Shown here: positions 35,603 to 45,139 of the stretch, piece after piece
How positions within the stretch are numbered: the first letter of the stretch is position 1
Layout: every line of letters starts with the position of its first letter
Origin: JAWXCB01 sp034440455
GTDB taxonomy: Bacteria > Bacteroidota > Bacteroidia > Chitinophagales > CAIOSU01
Length of the DNA: 64,000 bases
Direction: 5' to 3'
Assembly (NCBI GenBank): GCA_034440455.1
Contig: JAWXCB010000104.1
Coordinates: 1 to 64,000 of the forward strand
Translations under genes and position numbers: made by a program
The notes under the pieces: generated by a model
Told to the model about the DNA's origin: nothing
Databases searched by the model: none
The model's input: only the letters and a program-made list of their open reading frames with translations

Positions 35603-38600
35603 ATGAGAAAATTTACATTGTTCCTTACTGCGATATTTTCGCTGTCGCTCACGTTAAGCGCACAAGTGTCGCAACTGAATCCCGGTACACCTTCATCACT
35701 CAACAGGCTGCATACCAGTGAAGATTTCTTTGTGTACTTATGGTTAAATGGTGAAACCATGCACTTTGTGTGGGATGAACTGGCAACAGTGCCCGTGAAT
35801 TATTATGTTGTTCAAATGAGTAATGACGGAATTAGCTACCGCGGCATTGATAGTATCGCCCCCGGAAATCTGTTTGATATTCACGCAAACAATTATCCTG
35901 ATAACATCAGCTATGATAATAGGATTCTTTACAGTACAGAAACAGGCAATGGTCGTTTCATCTATAACGATGTGCTGACAGATGCAGAGCAGACGGAATT
36001 AATGGCGCTTTACAGGGTGAAAATTGTCACCTCAAAGGGGATTACATTGCTTACAAAAAGCAAAGAATGGGTGTTGAACAGCAGAGGGAGTCATTTTAAT
36101 AATTTCTCTCCTGACAAAAACAGAACGCTCAGTCAGTTTAATAATCCAAATCTTCCTGCTCAACTTCTGAGTCCAGATACTGAAATTTCAGGCAAGCCGG
36201 GACTACCGGGCAATCATGTAAGGTTGGTAGTGTGTCCCGATGTGCAAGCGCCTCCATCCGGTTATTTCTATACAGGTAATGAACAAACATATTATGGCGA
36301 CTGCTGTTTTTGGGTAGAGAGGGAATATCAGTTATCCCAGATTACGGCACCCTGCGGTGGTGCGAATGCATGGTGTTGTCCTTTTGATTGCTCTCCTGTT
36401 GCTTATGACCCATGCTGTGTTCACGTTTGTAATGAATACAACCAATGTTCCTGTCACCCGTGGACATGCTGCGACCTTTCAAACGCAACGATTTGGGTGG
36501 TAACTTCTTCAACTCCTTATTCGATTGGAGCAAGCGTAGTAAGCACTCAGAATCCTTCCTGCAATGGCGGCTTTGATGGTTCTGTAGTTATTAATAACAC
36601 AGGAGGTATTCCAGTGATTTTTTATAACTGGGATAATGGGGTAAGAACAGGAAGCATTTTGCAACAACTTTCCGCAGGAATCTATTCGCTGACGGTTTCT
36701 GACATCAACAATTGCAGTGAAACAGTTTCCTTCACGCTCACCGACCCGCAAATACTTACATCTTCCCTCTCCATTCGCGATGTAACATGTTTTGGATTAA
36801 ATGACGGTTCTATAGATGTTTCAGTGAATGGCGGTGTGCCTCCCTACACATATAGCTGGACGGGTGGAACATCCACTGGCGCGACTTTGCAAGATTTAAT
36901 TGGCATCGGACCGGGCAATTATGCTTTGACAATTACGGATGCCGTTGGCTGCGCAAGTAATCAATTTACTCCGATATTTTCGCCTGATGCGTTTGCGGGT
37001 GTAATCACTTTCGAAGACCTTGGTTGCCCTATTGCAGGAACTGCGGTGCTTGAATTGTGTTGCTATGGCTCAAACACAGGTTCTGCGGTACTTGCGGTGA
37101 CAGGCGGAACCCCTCCAGCCACTTTTGCATGGTCGAACAGCGTTACAACTCCTGTTAACTCAGGATTGACTGCCGGCACTTATTCAGTAACAGCAGTTGA
37201 TGCTAACGGATGTACGTTTGAAACATCAGCTACGCTGGGCGAGCCTGACCAAATCACATTAAGCGCAACAACTGTTGATGCGGCATGTGGTCAATGCAAT
37301 GGTGAAGCGACAATTACTGTTGCCGGTGGGTCAGGATTATTCACTTATACATGGCCACCCTCGGCAGGTAATCAAACGACTGCAACAGCAACAAATCTTT
37401 GCGCGGGTTCATACACCGTGATTGTGAGCGATGTGTTTGCGGTGAATTGTTCGGAGGTAATCAATATTTCTATCAGCAATACAGGCGGTGAAACAATCAC
37501 TACTTCAAGTACAGATGCTTCCTGCTTTAATGTTTGCGATGGAACTGCAACAGTATCTTTCAACTGCGCCAGTGCTCCTTGCACAGTTCAGTGGTTTGAC
37601 ACGCAAGGCAACCCTCTTTCAACGGATGATAATATCAGCGGACTCTGTGGTGGCGATTATTCTGTTGTAGTGACGAACTCTGTTGGTTGTGTCACTTCTG
37701 AAACAGTAACAATCGGACAAACATCAACGATTATCGGCAACTTGAGTCTTGTAAATGAAACATGCCCGGGCGCTTGCGATGGTATTGCCTCTGCCGCGCC
37801 TACTGGCGGAAATTCACCCTACACTTTCCAATGGCTTGATGCGAATGGCGCTCCAACCGGACAGACAGGCAGTCTTGTAACCGGACTTTGCTCTGGTGAT
37901 TATAGCCTTGTTGTTACGGATGCAAGCGGTTGCGCTTCGAGTTTCCCCTTCACGATTAGTTCGTTCAGCGGAATTCTTGCTACAACGGTTACGACTCAAA
38001 ATCTTTGTTTCGGAGAATGTAACGGTTCGATTGTGGCTTCGCCCGATGGCGGTGTTGCTCCATTCACTTACGAATGGGTTGCAAACGGAGCGACTGTTCA
38101 GGGTGCTGCTGGTTCCAGTCTTTCTGATTTGTGCGCAGGCACTTACTCCGTGAAGATTACGGATGCAAACGGATGCTCCTTCACTTCTCCGGATATTTTC
38201 ATCAACGAGCCTGCTGAACTTACAGCTTCAGTAGCAACTACTGATTTAGTATGCACATCTGTGTGTAATGGTGCTGCCGATGTTACGGCAGTAGGAGGAA
38301 CAGGCGTATTAACCTACAAATGGTTCAATGGTTTTGCAGTTGAAATCGTGGGTGAAACATCCGCTTCCTTGGCTAACCTTTGTGCCGGTGATTATTTTGT
38401 TGAAGTGACCGATGAAAGCGGTTGCTCTACCGGATTACTCGCGCTTACTATTAATGATATTAACCCACTGCTCGGTGCTCTTGTGGCAACCAATGTCACC
38501 TGCAATGGAGCAGGCGATGGCGCAGTTGACCTCACCGTGAGCGGTGGCGTTGCTCCCTACACTTTCTCGTGGAATGGTGGCGCTTTTGATACAGAAGATT

Positions 38601-41600
38601 TAAGCGGAGTTTCAGCGGGCGACTATACGGTTGCAATCACTGACGCTTCGGGTTGCGCTATTACGCTTACTGCTACTCTTAGCGAACCTGATGTGCTGAC
38701 TGCGCCTGTTTCGATTAAGACCTTTGGAACTGGTGGCTATCATGTAAGCTGCGCTGGAAACAGCGATGGTGAATTAACAGTGAACGCAACGGGCGGCACT
38801 GGTCCTTTCACTTACTTGTGGAGTGATGGTCAGATTGCTTCTACTGCAATCGGATTAAGTCTTGGCGGTTACTCTGTAACTATTACAGATGCCAACGGTT
38901 GCACAGCGGTGGGTGGTGATTCGCTCTTCCTCGAACCTGCTCCTTTTACATCTGAAGTATCTGCTTTTGTTTATGCTACAGGATTTAATGTAAGCTGCTT
39001 CGGAGCCAATGATGGTTCAATTGAACTTACTGTAACTGGCGGTGAGCCTCCTTTCATCTTCGCATGGTCGCTCAATGGAACGCCTGATGCGTATTTTGAT
39101 GAAGACCCAACTGCAGTTCCAGCAGGACTTTACACTGTGAATGTGGTTGACACAAGCCTCGGCTGCATTGTGCGCGATACCATTCTGCTTACTTCACCAA
39201 CGGAAATTGTTCCTGTGCTTACGCCAAGCCTCTATCCGGGCGGAGTAAATGTGAGCACACAATTCGGTAACGATGGTTCGATCGACCTTGAAGTGAGCGG
39301 TGGCTCTGCTCCTTACACTTACTTGTGGAGCAATGGCGAAACAACACAGGATATTGATACATTGACCGCAGGTCTTTACTCTTGCACGATTACTGACAAT
39401 GCGGAATGCCAGGCGGTTACTTCGATTTCATTACGTGAGCCGCAGCCTTCAAGTGAAGTAATTGACACTACCATCTGTGAAGGCGAAAGCGTGTTTGCCG
39501 GTGGTGCTTTGCAAACGGAAACAGGCACTTACATTGATTCTTTCCTCAACTTCTTCGGGTTGGATAGCATCATCGTAACAAACCTCACTGTATTGCCTGC
39601 TTCAAGAACGACTGTGCAGGTTACTATTTGTAACGGACAGAGCTACTTTGCTGGTGGAGCCGACCAAACTGTTTCAGGTTCATACTTTGACATTTATCTT
39701 GCTGACAATGGTTGTGATAGCATCGTAACTACTGTATTAACCGTTATCAATAACATTGCGCTTGACCTCCAATCAACGGATGCGGGCTGCGATGCTGTTT
39801 GTGATGGCACTGCTTCTGTTACTCCTTCAGGAGGAAATCCTCCTTACACTGTGCTTTGGAGCAATGGCTCTACCGACCTCGCGCTCACAGGATTATGCAA
39901 TGGCGATTACATTGTAAATATAACTGATGCCGATGGATGTTCTGCAATTGGGACCGCATCTGTAGCAGGTGGACAGCCGGTTGCTATTACGGTAACAGGC
40001 AGGAATAATAGCTGCGTGTGCGTGAATCAATTCAGCTCGCACGACATCTGCGTAATCAACTTCGATGGGCTTCCCCACGGAACACTGCTTGCTGAACAAT
40101 ATGCCGCTCAGGGAATTCACATCAGCGGTGTGGGCTTTAGAAACAATACAATTAATCAACTGATTGTATTTAACACAGCCGTGACAGGCTCTCCCGACCC
40201 TGACCTTCAGGTGAACGCAGGAAACATCGCAATTCTCCCTGTTGACCTTACGGATGCAAATGGCGATGGCTTGGTTGACTCGCCAAACGACCACACTGAT
40301 GGCGGAACGCAGATTTACAGATTCGATTCTCCACGTGATGTTATTTCATTCAACTACATTGATAAGGAAAACCCAGCAGGTCAGGCGAAAGCGTTTGATG
40401 CACAGGGCAACTTGATTGCCAGCGCGGTGATTCCTTACGCAGGAAACGGCACTATTCAAACAATTCAACTCAATGCGCTCAACGTGAGCCGACTTGAAAT
40501 TGACTATCGCTATGATTCGGGTGGTGTTTCTGAGATTGTGCTTGGCTGCACTTACACTTGCTGCGATGGCGAAGCTTCTGCCGTGGCGAATGGTGGCGCT
40601 GCTCCTTACACTTTCATTTGGAGCAATGGCGCAACCACTGCAAGCCTCTCTGAACTTTGCGTAGGCACTTATGATGTAACAGTTACCGATGCAAACGGAT
40701 GCACAAACACCGGCTCTGTAACGATTAGCGACTTCCAGGAAATCGAAATCTCAGTGCAAACGCAAGACCTCTCTGCGCAGTGTGGTGGAAACCGCATGTG
40801 CGAACTGAACTTTGGAGATTTCCCTGCGGGAACATTGCTCAATGAGCAGTACGCGCAATACGGCATCCATATTTCAGGCGATGCTTACGGAGTTTTTCCC
40901 GACCAAATCATCATCTATGATGCTGATGGAAGCGGACCAGACCCCGACCTCGAAACGGCTACAGGGCATCTTGCTATCTTCCCTGAAAATCTCAACGACC
41001 AATGGAATAACGGTATCGTAGATGTGCCGAATGACCAGGCTCAGGGCGGAGTAATGACGTTCACGTTTGATTATGACCGCACAGTTACCTCCTTTGTGTT
41101 TGTAGATAAGGACAACGGTGTTCCCGGAAATGCAAAAGCCTATGACGTGAACAACAACCTCCTTGCTACGGTGGCAATTCCGAACATTGGCAACGGCTCT
41201 ATTCAAACAATCAATGTGAATGCAACAGGTGTTCGCAAGCTCGTGATTGACTATCGCGGCAGCGGTGGGGTAACGGGCATCGCCCTTGATTGCAACCCCG
41301 TGTGCTGCGATGGTAGCGCAACCGCTTCTGCCACAGGCGGCAATGGTCCTTACACTTATGTATGGAGCAATGGCGAAACCACTGAAACTGCTACAGGATT
41401 GTGCCCCGGCACGCACACAGTTACAGTGACTGATGCTGACGGCTGCACCAGCACACAAACAGCCGATGTAGCTGATTGCGAACTCAGCGTAAGCAGCATG
41501 ACCATCGTGCGCGCGCACTTCGGTGGCGATGTAGGTCCGCTTGTGGAAGGCGCTGTAATCAGCCTCGACACGCTTTGCCCGTTTAACATCAGGGCAAACC

Positions 41601-42154
41601 TCTGCATCGAGCCGGTGGGCAGCGTGAAATTCCTGCTCAATGGAGCTACTTATCGCATTGAAGAATTCATTCCTTATTCGCTTGCAGGCGACAATCCCAC
41701 AGGCGATTATCACGAATGGATTTCTGCTCCGGGCAACTACACGATTACGGCTATCCCGTATTCAGGTCCACATGCAACGGGCACGGCTGGCGGTTCATAC
41801 ACGCTCAACTTCACAGTGATTGGCTCGCCTTGCGGTGGAGCGCCCAAGCTCGACAACGGCTTGCAGATATTTGAAAACACCGGCAATGAAAACATGCAGT
41901 TGATGGCTTACCCCAATCCGTTCAACGATCAGGTGCGCATCACCTTCAGCCTCGCTGCTGATGAAAGAGTGCGCCTTGAAGTAGTAGCGGTTGACGGCAG
42001 GCTCGTGTCCACGTTGTTTGAAGGAAGCACCAGCAAGAATGAATCCTATCAGGTAACATTCAAAGCGGCTGACAATCCCGATGGCATGTATTTCTACCGT
42101 CTCATCACCGAGTCGGGCGAGATACACAACAGAAAGCTGTTGCTCTTCCGTTAA
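35603..42154 (+). CDS. Giant SprB-repeat surface protein (2183 aa) with T9SS type A domain
   Basis: Signal peptide 1-21. The N-terminal domain (about 30-200) contains SPGNLFDIH-like and ILYSTETGNGRFIYND segments. A Cys-rich block follows at about 209-300 (CCPFDCSPVAYDPCC, CNEYNQCSCHPWTCC). I count 15 SprB-type repeats (CxGxxDGSIxVxVxGGxPPYTYxWSxG...GxYxVTVTDxxGC). Two copies of the 51-residue GCDS-type repeat lie at about 1283-1382. A duplicated approximately 180-residue domain follows (about 1473-1653 and 1725-1900; FDGLPHGTLLAEQYAAQGIHISG and FGDFPAGTLLNEQYAQYGIHISG). The type A sorting domain (about 2095-2183) has MAYPNPFNDQVRITF and ends RKLLLFR. It is likely a T9SS-secreted adhesin. A strong terminator follows the stop. 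It is a paralogue of the 45140-50386 gene, inverted relative to it. Confidence 0.9.
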   Translation: MRKFTLFLTAIFSLSLTLSAQVSQLNPGTPSSLNRLHTSEDFFVYLWLNGETMHFVWDELATVPVNYYVVQMSNDGISYRGIDSIAPGNLFDIHANNYPDNISYDNRILYSTETGNGRFIYNDVLTDAEQTELMALYRVKIVTSKGITLLTKSKEWVLNSRGSHFNNFSPDKNRTLSQFNNPNLPAQLLSPDTEISGKPGLPGNHVRLVVCPDVQAPPSGYFYTGNEQTYYGDCCFWVEREYQLSQITAPCGGANAWCCPFDCSPVAYDPCCVHVCNEYNQCSCHPWTCCDLSNATIWVVTSSTPYSIGASVVSTQNPSCNGGFDGSVVINNTGGIPVIFYNWDNGVRTGSILQQLSAGIYSLTVSDINNCSETVSFTLTDPQILTSSLSIRDVTCFGLNDGSIDVSVNGGVPPYTYSWTGGTSTGATLQDLIGIGPGNYALTITDAVGCASNQFTPIFSPDAFAGVITFEDLGCPIAGTAVLELCCYGSNTGSAVLAVTGGTPPATFAWSNSVTTPVNSGLTAGTYSVTAVDANGCTFETSATLGEPDQITLSATTVDAACGQCNGEATITVAGGSGLFTYTWPPSAGNQTTATATNLCAGSYTVIVSDVFAVNCSEVINISISNTGGETITTSSTDASCFNVCDGTATVSFNCASAPCTVQWFDTQGNPLSTDDNISGLCGGDYSVVVTNSVGCVTSETVTIGQTSTIIGNLSLVNETCPGACDGIASAAPTGGNSPYTFQWLDANGAPTGQTGSLVTGLCSGDYSLVVTDASGCASSFPFTISSFSGILATTVTTQNLCFGECNGSIVASPDGGVAPFTYEWVANGATVQGAAGSSLSDLCAGTYSVKITDANGCSFTSPDIFINEPAELTASVATTDLVCTSVCNGAADVTAVGGTGVLTYKWFNGFAVEIVGETSASLANLCAGDYFVEVTDESGCSTGLLALTINDINPLLGALVATNVTCNGAGDGAVDLTVSGGVAPYTFSWNGGAFDTEDLSGVSAGDYTVAITDASGCAITLTATLSEPDVLTAPVSIKTFGTGGYHVSCAGNSDGELTVNATGGTGPFTYLWSDGQIASTAIGLSLGGYSVTITDANGCTAVGGDSLFLEPAPFTSEVSAFVYATGFNVSCFGANDGSIELTVTGGEPPFIFAWSLNGTPDAYFDEDPTAVPAGLYTVNVVDTSLGCIVRDTILLTSPTEIVPVLTPSLYPGGVNVSTQFGNDGSIDLEVSGGSAPYTYLWSNGETTQDIDTLTAGLYSCTITDNAECQAVTSISLREPQPSSEVIDTTICEGESVFAGGALQTETGTYIDSFLNFFGLDSIIVTNLTVLPASRTTVQVTICNGQSYFAGGADQTVSGSYFDIYLADNGCDSIVTTVLTVINNIALDLQSTDAGCDAVCDGTASVTPSGGNPPYTVLWSNGSTDLALTGLCNGDYIVNITDADGCSAIGTASVAGGQPVAITVTGRNNSCVCVNQFSSHDICVINFDGLPHGTLLAEQYAAQGIHISGVGFRNNTINQLIVFNTAVTGSPDPDLQVNAGNIAILPVDLTDANGDGLVDSPNDHTDGGTQIYRFDSPRDVISFNYIDKENPAGQAKAFDAQGNLIASAVIPYAGNGTIQTIQLNALNVSRLEIDYRYDSGGVSEIVLGCTYTCCDGEASAVANGGAAPYTFIWSNGATTASLSELCVGTYDVTVTDANGCTNTGSVTISDFQEIEISVQTQDLSAQCGGNRMCELNFGDFPAGTLLNEQYAQYGIHISGDAYGVFPDQIIIYDADGSGPDPDLETATGHLAIFPENLNDQWNNGIVDVPNDQAQGGVMTFTFDYDRTVTSFVFVDKDNGVPGNAKAYDVNNNLLATVAIPNIGNGSIQTINVNATGVRKLVIDYRGSGGVTGIALDCNPVCCDGSATASATGGNGPYTYVWSNGETTETATGLCPGTHTVTVTDADGCTSTQTADVADCELSVSSMTIVRAHFGGDVGPLVEGAVISLDTLCPFNIRANLCIEPVGSVKFLLNGATYRIEEFIPYSLAGDNPTGDYHEWISAPGNYTITAIPYSGPHATGTAGGSYTLNFTVIGSPCGGAPKLDNGLQIFENTGNENMQLMAYPNPFNDQVRITFSLAADERVRLEVVAVDGRLVSTLFEGSTSKNESYQVTFKAADNPDGMYFYRLITESGEIHNRKLLLFR

Positions 42155-42178
42155 GATTTAAGTTTTTAAGGTGAATAT

Positions 42179-42219
42179 CGAACCCCCGAAAGCATTGCTG
42201 CTTTCGGGGGTTCGTTTTT
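42179..42219 (+). terminator. Strong intrinsic terminator after the giant SprB gene
   Basis: A 16-bp perfect stem CGAACCCCCGAAAGCA with a TTGC loop and five Ts follows, 25 bases after the stop codon. The G/C-rich stem and T-run fit a rho-independent terminator on the plus strand. Confidence 0.9.
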
Positions 42220-42365
42220 GCGCGTACTTATCTCATGTCTTTAACGCATTGTTCTGTAGCGCAGGCGGCAGAAGGGAAGTAGTATCTATCGGCAAGACAA
42301 AAGTCGTCCGTCAACAGACGACTGTGAAAAAAAAGAGGGAATGCAATTTATCGTTAGCATCTTCT

Positions 42366-42527
42366 ATCGCTCCTACGGAGCTTTAATTCAACACAGGCTT
42401 TCTTTTCTAATAAGATGAATCCCCTACGGGGAAATTCAAAGAAGAAATCGTAGTTTTTAAAAACTCCGTAGGAGTTTTCTATTAAAAGAAATAAAAGTAA
42501 AATGCGTTTTAGCTCCATAGGAGCGAT
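42366..42527. repeat. 162-bp element with 17-bp terminal inverted repeats
   Basis: Ends ATCGCTCCTACGGAGCT (42366-42382) and AGCTCCATAGGAGCGAT (42511-42527) are inverted repeats matching at 16 of 17 bases. Inside are two further hairpins, CCCC-TAC-GGGG (42421-42431) and AAAACTCC-GTA-GGAGTTTT (42460-42478). Multi-hairpin elements of this CTACGGAG type are known as intergenic repeats in Bacteroidota. It has no coding capacity and may be a non-autonomous mobile palindromic element. Confidence 0.8.
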
Positions 42528-42572
42528 ATGTTGATTCTCTCCCGACCGCTCCATTGCCTACGGGTAGCAGAT

Positions 42573-42713
42573 TCAAGTCCCACTATTAAATATTGCAATG
42601 TCTCCCATACCCATTCCAATATAATTGATCTTCCCAACATGAATATTATAGGACTCATAACCCCTGGAAGAGATAAAAACTTCAACTTGAAGATTGTTGG
42701 TCAGGGTTAACAT
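42573..42713 (-). pseudogene. Small protein-like frame or gene fragment (46 aa)
   Basis: On the minus strand, ATG at 42711-42713 to TGA at 42573-42575 reads MLTLTNNLQVEVFISSRGYESYNIHVG..., then a glycine/methionine stretch (INYIGMGMGDIAIFNSG). The composition is protein-like and similar to the end of a beta-sandwich domain. It lies in a stretch of gene debris, so I treat it as a fragment, with little confidence. It could be an intact very small gene. Confidence 0.3.
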
Positions 42714-42738
42714 TAAGTCAGCAGTGTCCTTCTTTATT

Positions 42739-43016
42739 TTAATTTCTAAAAGTAGTTGCCCAATTAATGATTGCAGTCATTTCTTCAACAACATTAACTG
42801 GTTTTGGAAGTCCGAACTGGTGTCCATTTTCAAATGAAACCAGAACAATTTGGTTCTCTTTTAAAAGTCGCCAAATGAGAATATAGAAAAAGTAATATTG
42901 TCTGCAAAGTGAAATATCCAAGTATCTGAATCTTTGTCGTACGTGATAGAAATGAAAAGAGAATTAGTTCCTAAGACGATTTCCTTGTCCACTTTATTTT
43001 TGCTTGATACTTTCAC
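42739..43016 (-). pseudogene. Frameshifted small gene (about 92 aa)
   Basis: Two overlapping minus-strand frames complement each other. The upstream frame from a GTG at 43014-43016 reads VKVSSKNKVDKEIVLGTNSLF, then YDKDSDTWIFHFADNITFSIF, and stops at 42861. The downstream frame supplies WRLLKENQIVLVSFENGHQFG and LPKPVNVVEEMTAIINWATTFRN to the stop at 42739. Joined by a one-base shift between about 42870 and 42920 they make one coherent small protein with no gap. The family is not recognised. The break makes it non-functional as read, unless it is an error in the sequence. Confidence 0.5.
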
Positions 43017-43112
43017 GGTGGAATGTTCTAACTGAAGATTGTTTTATCTTCTCAAGATACATCCCCTTTTTCTCTCCTCCAAATCATTGCGCACCTCGCC
43101 ATCGTTTCACAT

Positions 43113-43334
43113 TCAAACCCCATCATCTCCTAATCCCTTTATAATGACCTCTGCGCCTCTCATGCCGTTCTTACCGCATCCGGCATCGGAGAGAATGTGT
43201 TTGGTATCGTTGAATAGCATAAATTTAAGTTCAATGTCTGCTTGCAAAAATGAATTGTACAAAATTCCTGCTCCATGCCTTCTTCTGGCTGCAACGGTAA
43301 CATAGCCGCAGCCACTCTTTGAGGAGAAACCGCA
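43113..43334 (-). other. Unassigned 73-codon open frame without start
   Basis: A minus-strand frame bounded by stops at 43335-43337 and 43113-43115 reads CGFSSKSGCGYVTVAARRRH and later DAGCGKNGMRGAEVIIKG. It is protein-like but has no recognised family and no start codon. A competing frame on the same strand overlaps it. Low confidence: it may be part of the same decayed gene neighbourhood. Confidence 0.2.
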
Positions 43335-43618
43335 TCATTGATGCAACGCTGCTCGCGGGCGTTTGGGTGCCGGCTGATACTTTTCAATACAAGATTGAAT
43401 TTGTTCACTCCAATTATGAAATGACATTGAAGTCAGTGCCGCCCGCTTTCCTCTATTACTTCTCCAAGGATTCTACAAAAAAAGTTAATCCATCAGGCTA
43501 CTATCCATAGTGGCCCCCGCCCGGCTGCGACCTGCAATTGCTTGCCAGAGATATGCTGCAAGTCGCGCATTCGCAATTTGGCGTTCCTCACACCGTGCAG
43601 AAATATGTGAAGGAATAG
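43319..43618 (+). pseudogene. Protein-like frame with in-frame amber codon (99 codons)
   Basis: The frame reads MRRNRIIDATLLAGVWVPAD and EFVHSNYEMTLKSVPPAFLY up to TAG at 43508-43510. It then continues in the same frame as WPPPGCDLQLLARDMLQVAH, ending in QKYVKE, to TAG at 43618. The second half has a protein-like helix. The uninterrupted readability on both sides of the stop suggests a disabled gene. No family is recognised. Confidence 0.35.
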
Positions 43619-43720
43619 TGTAAATCCTCACGAGTCAAGCAGAATATTCGTAATTAAAAAAAGTGAGGATTGCTTCGCCCCTCTCAAAGTTGCGGGTCTC
43701 GCATTGACGAATTAAGTATC

Positions 43721-43746
43721 ATTCGTAATTCCTAATTCTCAATTTC
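43721..43746. repeat. AATTCCTAATT simple-repeat patch, copy 2
   Basis: ATTCGTAATTCCTAATTCTCAATTTC runs across the stop codon of the sterol-desaturase-like gene. It matches the patches at 26331-26362 and 57635-57676. Confidence 0.75.
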
Positions 43747-44626
43747 TGCCTCTCCTCCACGGATAAGTGATTTGTTGCAAAAACCGTTGCGGAAAGGTTT
43801 CATCATGGTCAAATCCCAGCTCGATGTCTTTGCCACTTTCCGGGATGTAAGCAGTTTTGAAAAGATAATCCCAAACACTAAGTGATAAGCCGAAGTTCAC
43901 GCCATATTTATTTGGTAGTTCTTTTGCGTGATGCCAGATGTGCATCTTCGGGTTGTTCAGGATATAGCCGAACACGCCATAGCCCCACCCTACGTTTGAA
44001 TGATTCAGATGCCCGATGGCAAGGCTGATAAGATGTACAATGAAAAAATCATCTATACCATAGCCAATCATGGCAAGCGGAATGTATTGAATGGATTTGT
44101 AGATAATGGTTTCCATCCAGTGATAGCGCAAGTGCGCGGCAAAGCCCATCTCCTTCACGGAGTGATGTACCTTATGAAATTCCCACAAGCGCGGAAAGCG
44201 GTGCAACAAGCGGTGGATGTTCCACTGAATGAAGTCGGCAACGACAAACGCAATCAGCAGTTGCACCGCTGCGGGCAGCGCAGCGATTTTAATTGCAACA
44301 ATGTTGGTGATTCCAAACAGCGCAAGAAAGTCGTTGAATGCCTGTACCCCCACATTGGAAAGCGCGTTGTAGAGAATTAATGAAAAAAGAAAATAGTTGA
44401 AGAACATGTAAAAGGCATCGAGCCAGAAATCTTTGCGAAATATGGGTTGCTTTTTCCTCCACGGGATAATGATTTCAAGCGACCATGCAGCAAGCGAAAC
44501 GAGAATGAGCCAGTGGAAATAGTTTTGATACCACGGCTTGTAATCATACGTGAACAGGATTTCGCTCACAAGGTAATTCCAATATCCGGTGAAGGAGTTA
44601 GCGATGATGTCGGGGTATTTCTGCAC
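43739..44626 (-). CDS. Sterol desaturase/fatty acid hydroxylase superfamily protein
   Basis: 295-residue multi-pass membrane di-iron enzyme. The three histidine clusters are HRLLH at 138-142, HKVHH at 151-155, and HLNHS/MHIWHH with His206, His209, His229, His232 and His233, the arrangement expected of the superfamily. Four or five membrane helices precede and separate them (YFHWLILVSLAAWSLEI, YMFFNYFLFSLIL, LIAFVVADFIQW). Bacterial members hydroxylate or desaturate lipids or sterol-like compounds; the substrate here is unknown. The start lies only 3 bp after the rhodanese gene stop on the same strand, so the two are cotranscribed. The assignment is firm. Confidence 0.9.
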   Translation of the reverse strand: MQKYPDIIANSFTGYWNYLVSEILFTYDYKPWYQNYFHWLILVSLAAWSLEIIIPWRKKQPIFRKDFWLDAFYMFFNYFLFSLILYNALSNVGVQAFNDFLALFGITNIVAIKIAALPAAVQLLIAFVVADFIQWNIHRLLHRFPRLWEFHKVHHSVKEMGFAAHLRYHWMETIIYKSIQYIPLAMIGYGIDDFFIVHLISLAIGHLNHSNVGWGYGVFGYILNNPKMHIWHHAKELPNKYGVNFGLSLSVWDYLFKTAYIPESGKDIELGFDHDETFPQRFLQQITYPWRRGRN

Positions 44627-44629
44627 TGT

Positions 44630-45130
44630 TTATTCGTAAACTTTTTCACCTTCATTCAGCCACACGCCCCATGTTTTACTGTAAGCATGCACTTGATTCG
44701 TTTTGGCAGTTGCATGATACACGGGCTGCTTTTGGTTCTTCCATTCAAAGATGCCGCCATAGAGATTGGAAACATGCATATATCCGGCTTGCTTCATTTT
44801 CTCTGCAATCTTTTCGCTTCGATACCCTACCGAACAATACACGATGATTTTAGTTTCCTTCCCGATGTTTTTAACGCGGCTCATATTGAAATCATCATAG
44901 CCCACCCAAACGGCATGTTGAATATGACTCACTTCGTATTCGCGTTTTTCACGCGCATCCAGCAACAAGATGGTGGTGTCGTTTGCAATCTCCTTCACGC
45001 TTACTTCATTTACAGAGTGTGAAAGCAGTCCTTTTAAAAGCAAATCATAAGCTGCGTTTTCAACGGGTTGGGCTGAGGAAGGAGAAAACGAAAGAAGAAA
45101 GTAAAAAAGAAGGTATTGCATCAACTTCAT
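44630..45130 (-). CDS. Exported rhodanese-like protein
   Basis: 166 residues with a signal peptide (MKLMQYLLFYFLLSFSPSSA). The rhodanese fold has an N-terminal ILLLDAREKREYEVSHI and the active-site loop YCSVGYRS with Cys99, followed by NLYGGIFEWKN, typical of single-domain rhodaneses. It probably handles sulfur transfer or thiol chemistry in the periplasm. The C-terminal region after about 130 is a short tail with several aromatic residues. It is cotranscribed with the sterol-desaturase-like gene, whose start is 3 bp downstream; the metabolic link is not obvious. The giant adhesin gene ends just upstream. Confidence 0.85.
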   Translation of the reverse strand: MKLMQYLLFYFLLSFSPSSAQPVENAAYDLLLKGLLSHSVNEVSVKEIANDTTILLLDAREKREYEVSHIQHAVWVGYDDFNMSRVKNIGKETKIIVYCSVGYRSEKIAEKMKQAGYMHVSNLYGGIFEWKNQKQPVYHATAKTNQVHAYSKTWGVWLNEGEKVYE

Positions 45131-45139
45131 AAAGCGAAG

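Noticed and set aside
40874..41713. Long antisense frame (279 codons) within the 2183-residue gene
   Set aside because: It is the complement of SprB repeat coding; the open length follows from the composition of the sense strand.
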